Shown here piece by piece: positions 53,876-63,145 of a DNA stretch of 64,000 bases. The notes under the pieces are model-generated. The model saw only the letters and a list, made by a program, of their open reading frames with translations. It made no database searches and was not told the origin of the DNA. Position numbers and translations under genes: made by a program. This stretch comes from Nocardia abscessus (lineage in GTDB: Bacteria; Actinomycetota; Actinomycetes; Mycobacteriales; Mycobacteriaceae): assembly GCF_015477775.1 (NCBI RefSeq), contig NZ_JADLQO010000001.1, positions 62,001 to 126,000 of the forward strand, given 5' to 3'. Position 1 is the first letter of the stretch. Every line of letters begins with the position of its first letter.

Positions 53876-54970
53876 TCAGAGCGTGACACCGACGGTGACC
53901 GGTTCCGGCTCCAGCGTGATCCCGAAACGCTCGGCCACGCCGTCGCGCACCGTCCTGGCCAGCGCCACCAAGTCGGCCGCTGTGGCGGCGCCGCGATTGG
54001 TCAGCGCCAGTGTGTGTTTCGTCGACAGCCGGGCGGGCGCCTCGGCGCCGGGGAAGCCCTTGGCGAAACCCGCCCGCTCGATCAGCCAGCCCGCGGAGAA
54101 CTTCACCCCGTCCGGCGCCGGGTAGGTCGGCACCGTGGCCTCGCCCACGTGTGCGGCGATCGCGGCGCGCACCTGCGCCACCCGCTCCGGCGCGACCACC
54201 GGGTTGGTGAAGAACGAGCCCGCGCTCCAGGTGTCGTGGTCGGCGGCGTCGAGCACCATGCCCTTGCCCGCGCGCAACCGCAGCACCGCGTCCCTGACCT
54301 GTGCGGCAGGCCGGGACTCGCCATCCGCCGCGCCCACCGCCGAGGCGAGTTCGCCGTACCGCAGCGGCATGCTGGAACCGTCGGCGCGCAAGGCGAAGTC
54401 GACCGCGAGCACGACGGCGTCGTCGCGGTGCTTGAGCACGCTGGTGCGGTAACCGAACCCGAGTTCGCCGGGCTCGACCCAGCGGATCTCCCCACTGGCC
54501 CGGTCCAGCAGGCGCACCCGGCGCAGCAGGTTCGCCACCTCGGCGCCGTAGGCGCCCACGTTCTGCACCGGCGTCGCGCCCGCGGAGCCGGGAATGCCGG
54601 ACAGGCACTCCAGTCCGCCGAGTCCGGCGGCGACTGTGGCGCCCACCACGTCGTCCCAGTTCGCCCCCGCCTCCGCGACCACACCGCCGTCGAGGATCTC
54701 GACGCCGGTGGTGGCCACCCGGACCACCACACCGTCGAAGCCGTCGTCGCCGACGAGCAGATTGGAGCCGCCCGCGAGCAGCAGCACCGGGACGCCCGCC
54801 GCGTCCAGCGTGCGCACTGTCGCGACCAGCGCTTCGGTGGTCGCGCATTCGGCGAGCAGGGCGGGGCCGCCCACCCGCAGCGTGGTCAGCTCCGCCAGCC
54901 GCACGTCGGCGCGCAGCCGCGCACCGGTGCCCGCGAGGAGGTCCGACGGCACCACTCGTGAAGTTCGCAC
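53876..54970 (-). CDS. murB: UDP-N-acetylenolpyruvoylglucosamine reductase
   Basis: 364 residues from the GTG at 54970, with TACCGT (54976-54981, minus) 5 nt upstream as a leaderless -10. It reduces UDP-GlcNAc-enolpyruvate to UDP-MurNAc with FAD and NADPH in the cytoplasm. Motifs: [20 protein letters not shown] (FAD), [39 protein letters not shown] (Ser proton donor) and [16 protein letters not shown] (Glu). It adjoins the L,D-transpeptidase gene, both serving cell-wall synthesis. Confidence 0.95.
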   Translation of the reverse strand: MRTSRVVPSDLLAGTGARLRADVRLAELTTLRVGGPALLAECATTEALVATVRTLDAAGVPVLLLAGGSNLLVGDDGFDGVVVRVATTGVEILDGGVVAEAGANWDDVVGATVAAGLGGLECLSGIPGSAGATPVQNVGAYGAEVANLLRRVRLLDRASGEIRWVEPGELGFGYRTSVLKHRDDAVVLAVDFALRADGSSMPLRYGELASAVGAADGESRPAAQVRDAVLRLRAGKGMVLDAADHDTWSAGSFFTNPVVAPERVAQVRAAIAAHVGEATVPTYPAPDGVKFSAGWLIERAGFAKGFPGAEAPARLSTKHTLALTNRGAATAADLVALARTVRDGVAERFGITLEPEPVTVGVTL

Positions 54971-54974
54971 GCCA

Positions 54975-55048
54975 CACGGTAGCGTGCAGTGCACCGCACG
55001 AGGACGGCTGCTGCCGCTCGTGCAATTCGTGCGGCGCACGGTAGCGTG
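54975..55048. promoter_or_regulatory. Duplicated promoter element CACGGTAGCGTG (two-way)
   Basis: Exact 12-bp copies at 54975-54986 and 55037-55048, 62 bp apart. The left copy gives minus-strand TACCGT 5 nt before murB; the right copy gives plus-strand TAGCGT 8 nt before the first DUF2505 gene. Each element carries TANNNT on both strands, so each could fire either way. Confidence 0.55.
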
Positions 55049-55055
55049 TGGAGCC

Positions 55056-55541
55056 ATGGCTACACCGCTGGCGTACACGGCCCGCTACTCCCATCCGCCC
55101 GCCGCGGTACGCGCGGCATTCGCGAACGACCAGTTCTGGAAGGATCGGATCGCGGAGGTCGGCGGCCCCAACGCCCGGCTCGAGTCGATCACCGTCAGCG
55201 GCGACCAGGTGCGTGTCGAGATGGTTCAGGCCATCGCCGCCGAGAAGCTGCCGCCCGCGATCACCGCGGTGCGCCCCGGTGATCTGACCATCCCGCGCGT
55301 CGAGGACTGGACCGGGGATCACGCCACCTTCGAAGCCCGCGTGGACGGCGCGCCCGCCGAGGTCCGCGGGACCATCACGCTCACCGCCGACGGCTCCGGC
55401 GCCGTCGCCACGACCGAGGGCACCATCGAGGTGAAGATCCCGCTGTTCGGCAGCAAGATCGAAAAGGCGATCGCCGAGCACCTCACCGAGCTGCTGAAGA
55501 ACGAGGCGGAGTTCACCGACAACTGGCTCGCGTCGCACTGA
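55056..55541 (+). CDS. DUF2505 protein, first copy
   Basis: 161 residues from the ATG at 55056, probably leaderless from TAGCGT at 55042-55047. START/SRPBCC-like pattern: [53 protein letters not shown] and [23 protein letters not shown]2505 proteins have a lipid- or ligand-binding helix-grip fold; the ligand is unknown. It is divergent from murB and followed by a paralogue. Confidence 0.9.
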   Translation: MATPLAYTARYSHPPAAVRAAFANDQFWKDRIAEVGGPNARLESITVSGDQVRVEMVQAIAAEKLPPAITAVRPGDLTIPRVEDWTGDHATFEARVDGAPAEVRGTITLTADGSGAVATTEGTIEVKIPLFGSKIEKAIAEHLTELLKNEAEFTDNWLASH

Positions 55542-55662
55542 TCCGGCCCGCGCGGACGCGCACTGTGCGACGTCACACCGTGCGGTCCGCGCCTTCGTGT
55601 CCCGTCCGCACTCCACCCGCCCGCCGAGGTCGGCGCCACCGGACCCAGTAACGTGTGAGCCC

Positions 55663-56184
55663 ATGGCACGCCGATTGGACTACTCCGCCCGCTATCCGCT
55701 GCACACCACAAAAGAGCTGTACGCGGCGCTGTCGAACCGCGACTACTGGGAAGCGCGGATGGAAGAGATGCGGAAGTACTCCCCCGGCAACCAGGTGGTC
55801 CGGCTGGAGGCGGGCGACGGCGGCATCGACGTCGAACTGCACCACATCCTGCCCAGGGAGATGCTGCCGGAGATCGCCCAGACGGTCATGCGCAAGGACA
55901 TGGTGATCACCCGCAAGGAGACCTACAGCCCGTTCGCCCCGGACGAGATCACCGGCAAGTACTCGGCGGCCATTCCCGCGGGGCCGGGCAGCCTCGGCGG
56001 CACCATCCGCCTGTTCCCCACCGAGACCGGCTGCACCATGCGCTTCTCCTCGGAGGCGAAGGTGTTCATCCCCATGGTCGGCCCACGCCTGGAACAGCTG
56101 ATGCTGGTGAACCTGGTCGACCTTTTCCGCGGCGAGGCCGAGTTCACGGTCAAGTGGCTGGAAGAACAGCACCCCACTCGCTGA
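55663..56184 (+). CDS. DUF2505 protein, second copy
   Basis: 173 residues from the ATG at 55663, with TAACGT (55649-55654) 8 nt upstream. It aligns with the first copy along its length (MARRLDYSARYPLHTTKELY, NRDYWEARMEEMRKY, LVDLFRGEAEFTVKWLEEQ), so the two are tandem paralogues, but each seems to have its own promoter. The 3' end overlaps the methyltransferase start by 31 nt. Confidence 0.88.
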   Translation: MARRLDYSARYPLHTTKELYAALSNRDYWEARMEEMRKYSPGNQVVRLEAGDGGIDVELHHILPREMLPEIAQTVMRKDMVITRKETYSPFAPDEITGKYSAAIPAGPGSLGGTIRLFPTETGCTMRFSSEAKVFIPMVGPRLEQLMLVNLVDLFRGEAEFTVKWLEEQHPTR

Positions 56185-56960
56185 CCAAACCGGTCGGCAC
56201 CATCACCCGTGGCACCACCGCCGTCAACCGTCTCCGCCGCAGCGACCGCTGGCTGATCAACGACGAACTCGTCGCAGGCCTGCTGGGCGGCGCGCCCGAT
56301 CCGCTGGTGGTCGACCTCGGATACGGCGCGAGCCCGTGGACCACGTTCGAGCTGGCCGCGCGGCTGCGCACAGTGCGCGCGGACGTGCGGGTGGTCGGAC
56401 TCGAGATCGACCCGCAGCGCGTGGTGCCGGGCCGCGACGGCGTCACCTTCGCACGCGGCGGATTCGAGTTGGCCGGGCTGCGGCCCGTGTTGGTGCGTGC
56501 CTTCAACGTGCTGCGGCAGTATCCCGAATCAGCGGTCCCTGAGGCGTGGTCGACCGTCCTGGCCGGGCTGGCGCCGGACGGCCTGCTGATCGACGGCACC
56601 TGTGACGAACTGGGCAGACGCTGCGCGTGGGTGCTGCTCGACCGGAACGGACCGCGCTCGCTCACGCTGGCCTGGGATCCGTTCACCGTAGAGCGCCCCT
56701 CCGATCTCGCCGAACGCTTGCCGAAGGCGCTGATCCACCGAAACGTTCCCGGTGAACCCATCCACGCACTGCTCGCCGCCGCGGATCGGGCCTGGGCGCA
56801 CGCCGCGCCGATGGCGCCGTTCGGTCCGCGCGTCCGCTGGCGCGCGGCGGCGCAGACGCTGCGCGCGGAAGGTTTCCCGATTCGCCACTATCGTCGCCGC
56901 CTGCGCGACAACGTGCTCTCGGTGCCGTGGCCGGCCGTCGCACCACTCGGAACGAGCTGA
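56154..56960 (+). CDS. Class I SAM-dependent methyltransferase-like protein
   Basis: 268 residues from the GTG at 56154, overlapping the DUF2505 gene by 31 nt. Motif I is LVVDLGYGASPWTTFELAAR, followed by VVGLEIDPQRVVPG (acidic loop). The rest (LIDGTCDELGRRCAWVLLDR) fits a Rossmann-like domain. The motif I variant (DLGYGASP instead of DxGxGxG) makes activity less certain. It could modify a small molecule or tRNA; no substrate evidence is visible. Confidence 0.8.
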   Translation: MAGRTAPHSLTKPVGTITRGTTAVNRLRRSDRWLINDELVAGLLGGAPDPLVVDLGYGASPWTTFELAARLRTVRADVRVVGLEIDPQRVVPGRDGVTFARGGFELAGLRPVLVRAFNVLRQYPESAVPEAWSTVLAGLAPDGLLIDGTCDELGRRCAWVLLDRNGPRSLTLAWDPFTVERPSDLAERLPKALIHRNVPGEPIHALLAAADRAWAHAAPMAPFGPRVRWRAAAQTLRAEGFPIRHYRRRLRDNVLSVPWPAVAPLGTS

Positions 56961-56984
56961 CCCAGCGCACCTCCGAGCGTTTCG

Positions 56985-57593
56985 TCACGCTACGGCAAGC
57001 GCTCGGTACACCCGCTTCGCGGCACGCGGCGACAAGCGCGCCCCCGCGTCGGTGATCTCCGCGCCCGCACACCGGTGGATGGCGACCGCGTCGGCGACCA
57101 CCTCGTTCAAAGCGGCCTGCCCGATGTCGCCCTCGGCCAGGTCGAGCACCGTGCGCACCGGTGTCGTCACCAGGAAGGGGCCCGCCGACTCCACCTCGGC
57201 GCCGGCCAGCGCACGGCGCACGATCACCAGCCGCGGCGTCACCGGCGGACGTCCCGCGCGCACCGACAGGTGCAGGAAGCGCGGGCACAGGCTGCCGAGT
57301 CCGTGCAGCTCCGCCGCGCTGTGATGGGAGACCACCGACGCGCCGTCGAACCAGGCCGCCCACATCGCGTATTCGTCGAGCGGACCTTCCGGCCACCCGG
57401 CGAACCGCAGCATGCCGACCCCGGCCCTGGTCACCGAACCGTCGCCGAGGGCCGCCCGGACGCGCGCCCCGCACCCCGTGCGCAGCACCTGCCGAGTCGT
57501 GAAGAAACCGGCGTGCCGACCGGCCCAGCGGCGCAGAACGCGCCATCCTTGTTCCGCGGATCCGATCGCGCGGCTTGCCACATCGCCAGCCAT
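56985..57593 (-). CDS. AbiEi antitoxin-domain-like protein
   Basis: 202 residues from the ATG at 57593 (57599 is the alternative). An N-terminal winged-helix-like region (GFFTTRQVLRTGCGARVRAA) is followed by AAWFDGASVVSHHSAAELHG, FLHLSVRAGR and LVTTPVRTVLDLAEGDIGQA, the pattern of stand-alone AbiEi-type proteins in actinobacteria. No AbiEii nucleotidyltransferase toxin is next to it, so it may not be part of a toxin-antitoxin pair. It lies convergent to the methyltransferase. Confidence 0.75.
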   Translation of the reverse strand: MAGDVASRAIGSAEQGWRVLRRWAGRHAGFFTTRQVLRTGCGARVRAALGDGSVTRAGVGMLRFAGWPEGPLDEYAMWAAWFDGASVVSHHSAAELHGLGSLCPRFLHLSVRAGRPPVTPRLVIVRRALAGAEVESAGPFLVTTPVRTVLDLAEGDIGQAALNEVVADAVAIHRCAGAEITDAGARLSPRAAKRVYRALAVA

Positions 57594-57692
57594 GGGCATC
57601 AGGCTACGCTCGGTTTTTGTGCCTCATGTCACATTCGAACCCCTCACTGCCTCCACAGAGACGGCTCAGAAAGGTCGGGAAGAATTTTCGCC

Positions 57693-58415
57693 ATGAGTAC
57701 GAACGCAACCTCCACCTCGACGATCAACCGGCGGCCCCTGCTGATCGCCCTGACCGTGGTAGCGGTTCTGCTCGCCACGGTCCTGGTCGGCGGCGAGGCA
57801 TACGCCAGGCACACGGTGTCGAACTGCATCAGCTCGCAGTTCGAGAAAGAGATGGGGTCGAAGATCGACGTGAGCTTCGGTCCCAAGCCGATGCTGGTCA
57901 CCTGGATCGATGGCAAGGTGCCCTCGGTGCGGGTGAACAGCGACGACACCAAGTTCGGCCCTGCCGTCGGCATGGTGGTGCACGCCGACTTCCGCGACGT
58001 CGACGTCGCCGACTCCAACGGGACCGTGATCGGCCATTCCTCCGCCGACGTCACGTGGAGCAACGAAGGCATCAAGGAGACCCTCGGCGGGATGGTCAGC
58101 AGCGTGAGCTCCTCGGCGAGTTCGGGCATGCTCACCCTGTCGGTGCTCGGCGGCCTCGCCGAGCTCCAGCTGAAGCCGCAGATCGTGAACGGGGCGGTGC
58201 AGGTGGAGACGATGTCGGCCGAGCTGCTCGGCATCGGCCTGCCCTCCGACCTGGTGCAGAGCATCGTCGACGTCTTCACCGAGAGCCTGCAGAGCTACCC
58301 CCTCGGCATGACGGCGACGAAGCTCGAGGTCACCGACTCCGGCGTCGCGGTTCAGCTGGCGGGTGGACGTACCCAGCTCGAGCCCGCGAACAACAGCTCC
58401 GACGCGCGCTGCTGA
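57693..58415 (+). CDS. DUF2993 (LmeA-like) exported or membrane-anchored protein
   Basis: 240 residues from the ATG at 57693. One N-terminal membrane helix (RRPLLIALTVVAVLLATVLV) is followed by an extracytoplasmic domain: SFGPKPMLVTWIDGKVPSVR, SSADVTWSNEGIKETLGG, LLGIGLPSDLVQSIVDVF. DUF2993 proteins bind lipids; in mycobacteria LmeA serves lipomannan synthesis. This is probably a paralogue, not LmeA itself. Confidence 0.85.
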   Translation: MSTNATSTSTINRRPLLIALTVVAVLLATVLVGGEAYARHTVSNCISSQFEKEMGSKIDVSFGPKPMLVTWIDGKVPSVRVNSDDTKFGPAVGMVVHADFRDVDVADSNGTVIGHSSADVTWSNEGIKETLGGMVSSVSSSASSGMLTLSVLGGLAELQLKPQIVNGAVQVETMSAELLGIGLPSDLVQSIVDVFTESLQSYPLGMTATKLEVTDSGVAVQLAGGRTQLEPANNSSDARC

Positions 58416-58498
58416 ACGCGCACCGGCGCAACGGCTTCGAACCTCGCGCGGGCGCTGGGGGGCGAACCGGATGCCCGTCAACGGATTCCGGCTGGCGG

Positions 58499-59167
58499 TC
58501 AGGACGGGAAACCGTCGAGCACCTCGCGAGATTTCGACAGCCCGAGCCGGGTCGCGCCCGCGGCGATCAGCTCCGCCGCGGCCTCGGCGGTCCGGATGCC
58601 ACCGCTGGCCTTGACGCCGAGCCGGGCACCGACGGTCTCGGCCATCAGCCGCACCGCGTGCACGCTCGCTCCGCCCGCGGGATGAAATCCCGTGGAGGTC
58701 TTCACGAACTCGGCTCCCGCGCGCTCGGCGACCCGGCACACCTGCACGATCGCCTCGTCCGGCAGCGCGGCGGATTCGATGATCACTTTCAACAGCGCCC
58801 GATCGCCGATCGCTTCGCGCACGGTGACGATGTCGGCGAGCACCGCCGTGTAATCGCCCGCGCGGGCCGCTCCGACGTCGATGACCATGTCCACCTCGGC
58901 GGCGCCCTGGTCCACCGCGAGCCGCGCCTCGGCGCCCTTCACCAGCGAATGATGTTTCCCCGAGGGGAATCCGGCGACCGTCGCGACCACGAGCCCGGGC
59001 GCGCGCACCGGCAACATGGACGGCGACACACAGATCGCGAGCACGCCCATCGCTCGCGCGTCCTCGATCAGCGTCTCGACCTCGGCGCGGGACGCCTCCG
59101 GGGCGAGCAGGGTGTGATCGATCATGGCGGCCACTTCGGCCCTGGTCAGCGACGTGGAACTTGCCAT
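58499..59167 (-). CDS. deoC: Deoxyribose-phosphate aldolase
   Basis: 222 residues from the ATG at 59167. It cleaves 2-deoxyribose-5-phosphate to acetaldehyde and glyceraldehyde-3-phosphate in deoxynucleoside catabolism. The Schiff-base Lys156 is in [17 protein letters not shown], the second Lys186 in [18 protein letters not shown], and the catalytic Asp97 in [13 protein letters not shown]. Length and order (Rv0478) are as expected. Confidence 0.95.
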   Translation of the reverse strand: MASSTSLTRAEVAAMIDHTLLAPEASRAEVETLIEDARAMGVLAICVSPSMLPVRAPGLVVATVAGFPSGKHHSLVKGAEARLAVDQGAAEVDMVIDVGAARAGDYTAVLADIVTVREAIGDRALLKVIIESAALPDEAIVQVCRVAERAGAEFVKTSTGFHPAGGASVHAVRLMAETVGARLGVKASGGIRTAEAAAELIAAGATRLGLSKSREVLDGFPS

Positions 59168-59325
59168 GGGGTGAGAGTCTGGCACACCGGACGCGAATTC
59201 CGTTGCGCGCCTGGCTGCACTTCCCGCACACTCGTAGCTGATGGCGCATCGGAGAACGTGACGCCACGGTCGACCGACCGACCGACGTGTGCGGATGGGC
59301 CTACTTCGTTCGGGAGGAGACGACC

Positions 59326-59886
59326 GTGCTGATCCGTCGCGAACGCGCCGACGACACCGCTGCGATTTCGGCGGTGCATCGCAGCGCATTCGCACCGCAC
59401 TATGCCCGTGCCGACCACCCCGACGGCGCCGGCGTGTCCGGCGACCGCGGCAGCGCGGATCCGCCGGAGGTGGGTCTCGTCGCGCAGTTGCGCAGTGACG
59501 AGGGCTGGATTCCGACTCTGTCGCTGGTCGCGATCGAGCACGACAGCGTGGTCGGCCACCTGTGCCTGACCCGGGCCACGGTCGGCCCGTTCCCCGTACT
59601 GGCGCTCGGCCCGATCGGCGTCCTCGCCGACCATCAAGGCGCCGGAGTCGGCTCAGCTCTCATGCACGCGGCCCTCGGCGCCGCCGACGCGCTCGACGAA
59701 CCGCTGATCGGCCTGCTCGGCAGCCTGGAGTTCTATCCACGCTTCGGTTTCGTCCCCGCCGCCCGCCTGGGCATCACACCGGACGATCCCGCCTGGATCA
59801 GCCACTTCCAGGTCCGGTCCCTGTCGGCCTACGACTCCCAGATCGCCGGCGAATTCCATTACGCGGAGCCGTTCTACCACCTCTGA
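59326..59886 (+). CDS. GNAT-family N-acetyltransferase
   Basis: 186 residues from the GTG at 59326, with GGGAGGAGA (59312-59320) as ribosome-binding site. GNAT motif A is [20 protein letters not shown] (the V-x-x-x-x-Q-G-x-G-x-G acetyl-CoA loop), followed by [19 protein letters not shown], typical of YhbS-like acetyltransferases. The substrate is unknown. It is divergent from deoC. Confidence 0.88.
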   Translation: MLIRRERADDTAAISAVHRSAFAPHYARADHPDGAGVSGDRGSADPPEVGLVAQLRSDEGWIPTLSLVAIEHDSVVGHLCLTRATVGPFPVLALGPIGVLADHQGAGVGSALMHAALGAADALDEPLIGLLGSLEFYPRFGFVPAARLGITPDDPAWISHFQVRSLSAYDSQIAGEFHYAEPFYHL

Positions 59887-60025
59887 GCGCTACCGCCGGG
59901 CACTGATCGCGGGCCGCCCGGCCGGTCGGCGTCGCGGACGGCCCGACCGTGCGTTCCCTCGGCGCCTCCCGAGCGTGCGCGAAGGTGCGGCAAACGCCGC
60001 GCAGCGCACCTGGGAGGATGAGCTC

Positions 60026-60916
60026 ATGAGTTCCGCTCCACCCGTTCAGGACGACCGCCGCTACGTGCTGACTCTCGGCTGCCCGGACCGTCCCGGCATC
60101 ATCGCCGGGATCACGTCGTTCATCGCCGAGTTCGGCGGCTCGATCGTGGAGGCGGGATATCACTCGGACCCGGATACCGGCTGGTTCTTCACTCGCCAGG
60201 CGATCAAGGCGGGCACGGTGCCGTTCGGGCTCGCGGAACTGCGCGACCGGTTCGCCGCGGTGGCGGCCGACCTCGGTCCGGCGACCGAATGGCAGCTATT
60301 GGACTCCGGGGCGCGCCGACGCGCGGTCCTGCTGGTCAGCAAGGACGGTCACTGCCTGCACGACCTGCTCGGACGCGCCGCCAGCGGTGAGCTGCCCGCC
60401 ACCATCGAGGCGGTGATCGGCAACCACCCGGACCTGGCGGCGATGACGGAGGCGCACGGGGTGAAGTTCCATCACGTGCCGTTCCCGAAGGACCCCGCCG
60501 AGCGCGGTCCCGCCTTCGAGGAGGTCCGCGCCCTGGTGGACGCGCACGACCCCGACGCGGTGGTGCTGGCGCGGTTCATGCAGGTACTGCCCGCCGAACT
60601 GTGCGAGCACTGGGCGGGAAAGGCGATCAACATCCACCACAGCTTCTTGCCCTCGTTCGTCGGCGCTCGCCCGTATCACCAGGCGTTCGCCCGCGGCGTG
60701 AAACTGATCGGGGCCACCTGCCACTACGTGACCGCGGAGCTGGACGCGGGCCCGATCATCGAGCAGGACGTGATCCGCATCGATCACGCGGACGAAGTGC
60801 GCGACATGGTCCGCCAGGGCCGCGACATCGAGCGGGTGGTCCTGGCGCGCGGGCTGCGCTGGCACCTGGAGGGCCGCGTTCTTGTGCACGGCCGCCGGAC
60901 GGTCGTCTTCTCCTGA
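60026..60916 (+). CDS. purU: Formyltetrahydrofolate deformylase
   Basis: 296 residues from the ATG at 60026 (GGGAGGATG upstream). An N-terminal ACT domain (YVLTLGCPDRPGIIAGITSF) precedes the hydrolase domain: catalytic Asn/His in AINIHHSFLPSFVGARPYHQ and Asp in GATCHYVTAELDAGPIIEQD. It releases formate from 10-formyl-THF, balancing one-carbon units for purine synthesis. Confidence 0.95.
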   Translation: MSSAPPVQDDRRYVLTLGCPDRPGIIAGITSFIAEFGGSIVEAGYHSDPDTGWFFTRQAIKAGTVPFGLAELRDRFAAVAADLGPATEWQLLDSGARRRAVLLVSKDGHCLHDLLGRAASGELPATIEAVIGNHPDLAAMTEAHGVKFHHVPFPKDPAERGPAFEEVRALVDAHDPDAVVLARFMQVLPAELCEHWAGKAINIHHSFLPSFVGARPYHQAFARGVKLIGATCHYVTAELDAGPIIEQDVIRIDHADEVRDMVRQGRDIERVVLARGLRWHLEGRVLVHGRRTVVFS

Positions 60917-60958
60917 CCGGCGTGCGAACGCGGCGGCGGCCGGTCAGGCGGCGGCCGG

Positions 60959-62002
60959 TCAGCCCGCGAGGTCGGCGCGGGAGCGCTCGCCCACCGCGGT
61001 GAGCAGGCGCCCGAGTTCCTCGTTGAACCGCTCGTAGGCCTCGACATTGCCGAGATGGCCGGTCGGCAGCACCTGGTAGCGCACGAGATTGCCGTTCTGC
61101 CGGAGCAGGTCGACGATCCGCTCGGAGTGGACCGGCGGCGTCATGTCGTCGAACTGTCCCGACAGCACCGTCGTGGGGACCACGATGTTGCGCGCCGACT
61201 CCCCCACATCCATCGTGGCGAGCAGGAAGCCGAACTTGGAGCGCACCCAGGCGGGGCACGACCGCACGATGGCCATGCTGAATTCCAGCAGCTCGCCCTT
61301 GGCCGCGGTGCTGAGGATCTGGCGCGCGAACAGCCACCGCACCGGCGCGATGGGCGGGAAGACGATCGGTGCGCCCAGCCCCAGCCTGCCGAACAGGAAC
61401 GGCAGCGGCACCTTCAGCTGCAACAACCGCCACGGCCGGTTCAGCAGCGGCACCACCGTGGTCTCCAGGATCAGCCGGTCGGCCGCGGTATTGGTGAGCA
61501 GCATCGCGAGCGCCTGCCGCGCGACCCGCTCGGGATAGCGTCCGGCCCACGCCTGCAGGGTCATGCCGCCGAGACTGTGGCCGACCAGCACGGCCCGCTG
61601 TCCGGGCGCGAGCGCGGCGTCGAGCACCGCGGCCAGGTCGTCGGCCAGCAGGTCCGTGGTCAACTCGCTCGAACCGTATTCGCTCTCCCCGTGGCCGCGC
61701 TGATCGTAGGCGATCACCCGGTAGTCGCCGGCGAACGCGTTGATCTGCGGATTCCAGTATTCGAGGCAGCAGGTCCAGCCGTGGACGAGCACGATGACCG
61801 GGCGATCGGACGGCCCGTAGGCATGTACGCGCAGCTGGGCTCCGTCACCGGTCCGGACCGGGATCACCTCGCGCGGCGCGGTCGGGGGATTGAACGCCGC
61901 GGTCCGGTAGGTACGGGAACGCAGGTCGGCGCTGTGCGCGTCGCGCAAGCTCCGGAGCAGTCCCGGGAAGCTCGTCAACGCGGTCGGCAGCAGGGCACGC
62001 AT
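60959..62002 (-). CDS. Alpha/beta-fold hydrolase
   Basis: 347 residues from the ATG at 62002 with AAGGAG upstream. Triad motifs: LVGHSLGGMTLQAWAGRYPE (GxSxG), VLSGQFDDMTPP (Asp) and VLPTGHLGNVEAYERF (His); oxyanion loop VLVHGWTCCLEYWN. The N-terminal ~60 residues and mid-protein cap are family-typical. The substrate is unknown. Two candidate operators lie upstream (62018-62038 and 62052-62067). Confidence 0.88.
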   Translation of the reverse strand: MRALLPTALTSFPGLLRSLRDAHSADLRSRTYRTAAFNPPTAPREVIPVRTGDGAQLRVHAYGPSDRPVIVLVHGWTCCLEYWNPQINAFAGDYRVIAYDQRGHGESEYGSSELTTDLLADDLAAVLDAALAPGQRAVLVGHSLGGMTLQAWAGRYPERVARQALAMLLTNTAADRLILETTVVPLLNRPWRLLQLKVPLPFLFGRLGLGAPIVFPPIAPVRWLFARQILSTAAKGELLEFSMAIVRSCPAWVRSKFGFLLATMDVGESARNIVVPTTVLSGQFDDMTPPVHSERIVDLLRQNGNLVRYQVLPTGHLGNVEAYERFNEELGRLLTAVGERSRADLAG

Positions 62003-62017
62003 CGGACACTCCTTTGT

Positions 62018-62038
62018 GTTACTGCTAGATACAGTAAC
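62018..62038. promoter_or_regulatory. Operator candidate GTTACTG-N7-CAGTAAC
   Basis: Perfect 7-bp arms around CTAGATA, 16-36 nt upstream of the hydrolase start: size and position of a TetR-type operator. A second inverted repeat, GCTTGC-TAGT-GCAAGC, is at 62052-62067. Confidence 0.6.
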
Positions 62039-62094
62039 CCCGATTCGCGCCGCTTGCTAGTGCAAGCACCCTTACATGACGACGAACTACGCCC

Positions 62095-62385
62095 TCACCA
62101 GCGCGGACCCCGCTGCACCTCGTCCACCTTCGGCCGGACGTCGGCCAGGTAGACGCCCGTCGCGATGATGGCCGCGAAGGAGAGCAGGCCCAGACCCGCG
62201 GGGAAGAGGACGAGCACGAGCACAGCCGCCCCGAGAATTCCCAGCCAGATCGGCTTGGTCAGCTTGTCCACCGCGGTAAACGCGTCCGGACGCTGACGCA
62301 CGGCGTGGATCAGCGCGAAAATCGTCGCACCGAGCGCCGCCAGCCACAGCACCAGCAGGATCATCCCGGTCAATCCGTGCACCAT
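62095..62385 (-). CDS. DUF2516 membrane protein
   Basis: 96 residues from the ATG at 62385. Upstream ATGs at 62400 and 62403 are rejected because they lie inside TATGAT (62399-62404), a perfect -10 element. About three transmembrane helices: LTGMILLVLWLAALGATIFA, LGILGAAVLVLVLFPAGLG and an adjoining third. This matches actinobacterial DUF2516 (Rv0476). Function unknown. It is separated from hbhA by a strong terminator. Confidence 0.85.
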   Translation of the reverse strand: MVHGLTGMILLVLWLAALGATIFALIHAVRQRPDAFTAVDKLTKPIWLGILGAAVLVLVLFPAGLGLLSFAAIIATGVYLADVRPKVDEVQRGPRW

Positions 62386-62410
62386 ATTCACCCCACCCAT
62401 CATAGAAGCA

Positions 62411-62443
62411 ACGCCCCCGCACACCAGGGGTGTACGGGGGCGT
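62411..62443 (-). terminator. Strong terminator after hbhA
   Basis: ACGCCCCCGCACACC and GGTGTACGGGGGCGT form a 15-bp stem with one mismatch and a 3-nt loop, 24 nt after the hbhA stop. TTGCTTCT follows on the minus strand. It separates hbhA from DUF2516. Confidence 0.8.
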
Positions 62444-62467
62444 CGGGCAGCGTCAGCCGCGGACGGT

Positions 62468-63145
62468 TCAGGCCTTCTTGGGAGCGGCCTTCTTCGCGGG
62501 AGCCTTCTTGGCGGCGGTGGGGGCGGCCTTCTTGGCCGGAGCCTTCTTCGCCGCGCCGTTCGTGTCGGGAGCCGGGGTGGACTCGGTGGTCACCTCGACG
62601 ACCTCGGCCTCGACGACCGGCGCCGGGACGACCTGCGCCTCGGTCTCGGTCTCGACCTTGGCCGGGCGGCCGAGCAGCCCGTTGACGCGCTCGAACACGT
62701 CCTCGGCGCGACTCACCGCGTCGCCGTAGATGGTCTCGACCTTGCCGATCCGATCCTCGACGAGGTGGTTGGCGCGCAGCCGCTCGATGGCCTCCTCACC
62801 GCGCACGGCGAGGTCGGCGTAGATGTCGAGCGCCTGGCGGTAGTACTTCTCGGCCAGCGTCCGCAGCTCCTCGGCGGTGAACTTCTCGCGCAGCTCGGCG
62901 AGGTCGTCGGGAAGCTCCGACGGCAGCCCGGCCAGCCGCTCGCGCAGCGACTCGAACTGGGCCTGGACGTCGGCGGGAACGTTGGCGAAGCGCTCGCGCG
63001 CCTCTTCCACCCTGGTCTGCACCTCGGTCGCGGCGGCACGCTCGCGCACCTGCGCGACGACGTCGTTCACGGCGGTGTAGAGAGCGTCACCCGCGCCGAC
63101 GGTGGCGAGCAAGGGCTTGGTGACGGTGGCGTTCTTCTCGGTCAT
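62468..63145 (-). CDS. hbhA: Heparin-binding haemagglutinin-like protein
   Basis: 225 residues from the ATG at 63145. The central ~130 residues are a long amphipathic coiled coil (QVRERAAATEVQTRVEEARE onward), followed by an acidic/Pro segment and a Lys/Ala/Pro-rich tail (AKKAPAKKAAPTAAKKAPAK), the heparin-binding repeat of HbhA. In mycobacteria it is surface-associated and binds host glycosaminoglycans and lipid bodies; it has no signal peptide. The start overlaps the XRE gene stop (63142-63145). Confidence 0.92.
   Translation of the reverse strand: MTEKNATVTKPLLATVGAGDALYTAVNDVVAQVRERAAATEVQTRVEEARERFANVPADVQAQFESLRERLAGLPSELPDDLAELREKFTAEELRTLAEKYYRQALDIYADLAVRGEEAIERLRANHLVEDRIGKVETIYGDAVSRAEDVFERVNGLLGRPAKVETETEAQVVPAPVVEAEVVEVTTESTPAPDTNGAAKKAPAKKAAPTAAKKAPAKKAAPKKA

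Noticed and set aside
56985..57593. AbiE toxin-antitoxin system
   Set aside because: Only an AbiEi-like protein is present; no AbiEii nucleotidyltransferase gene flanks it.
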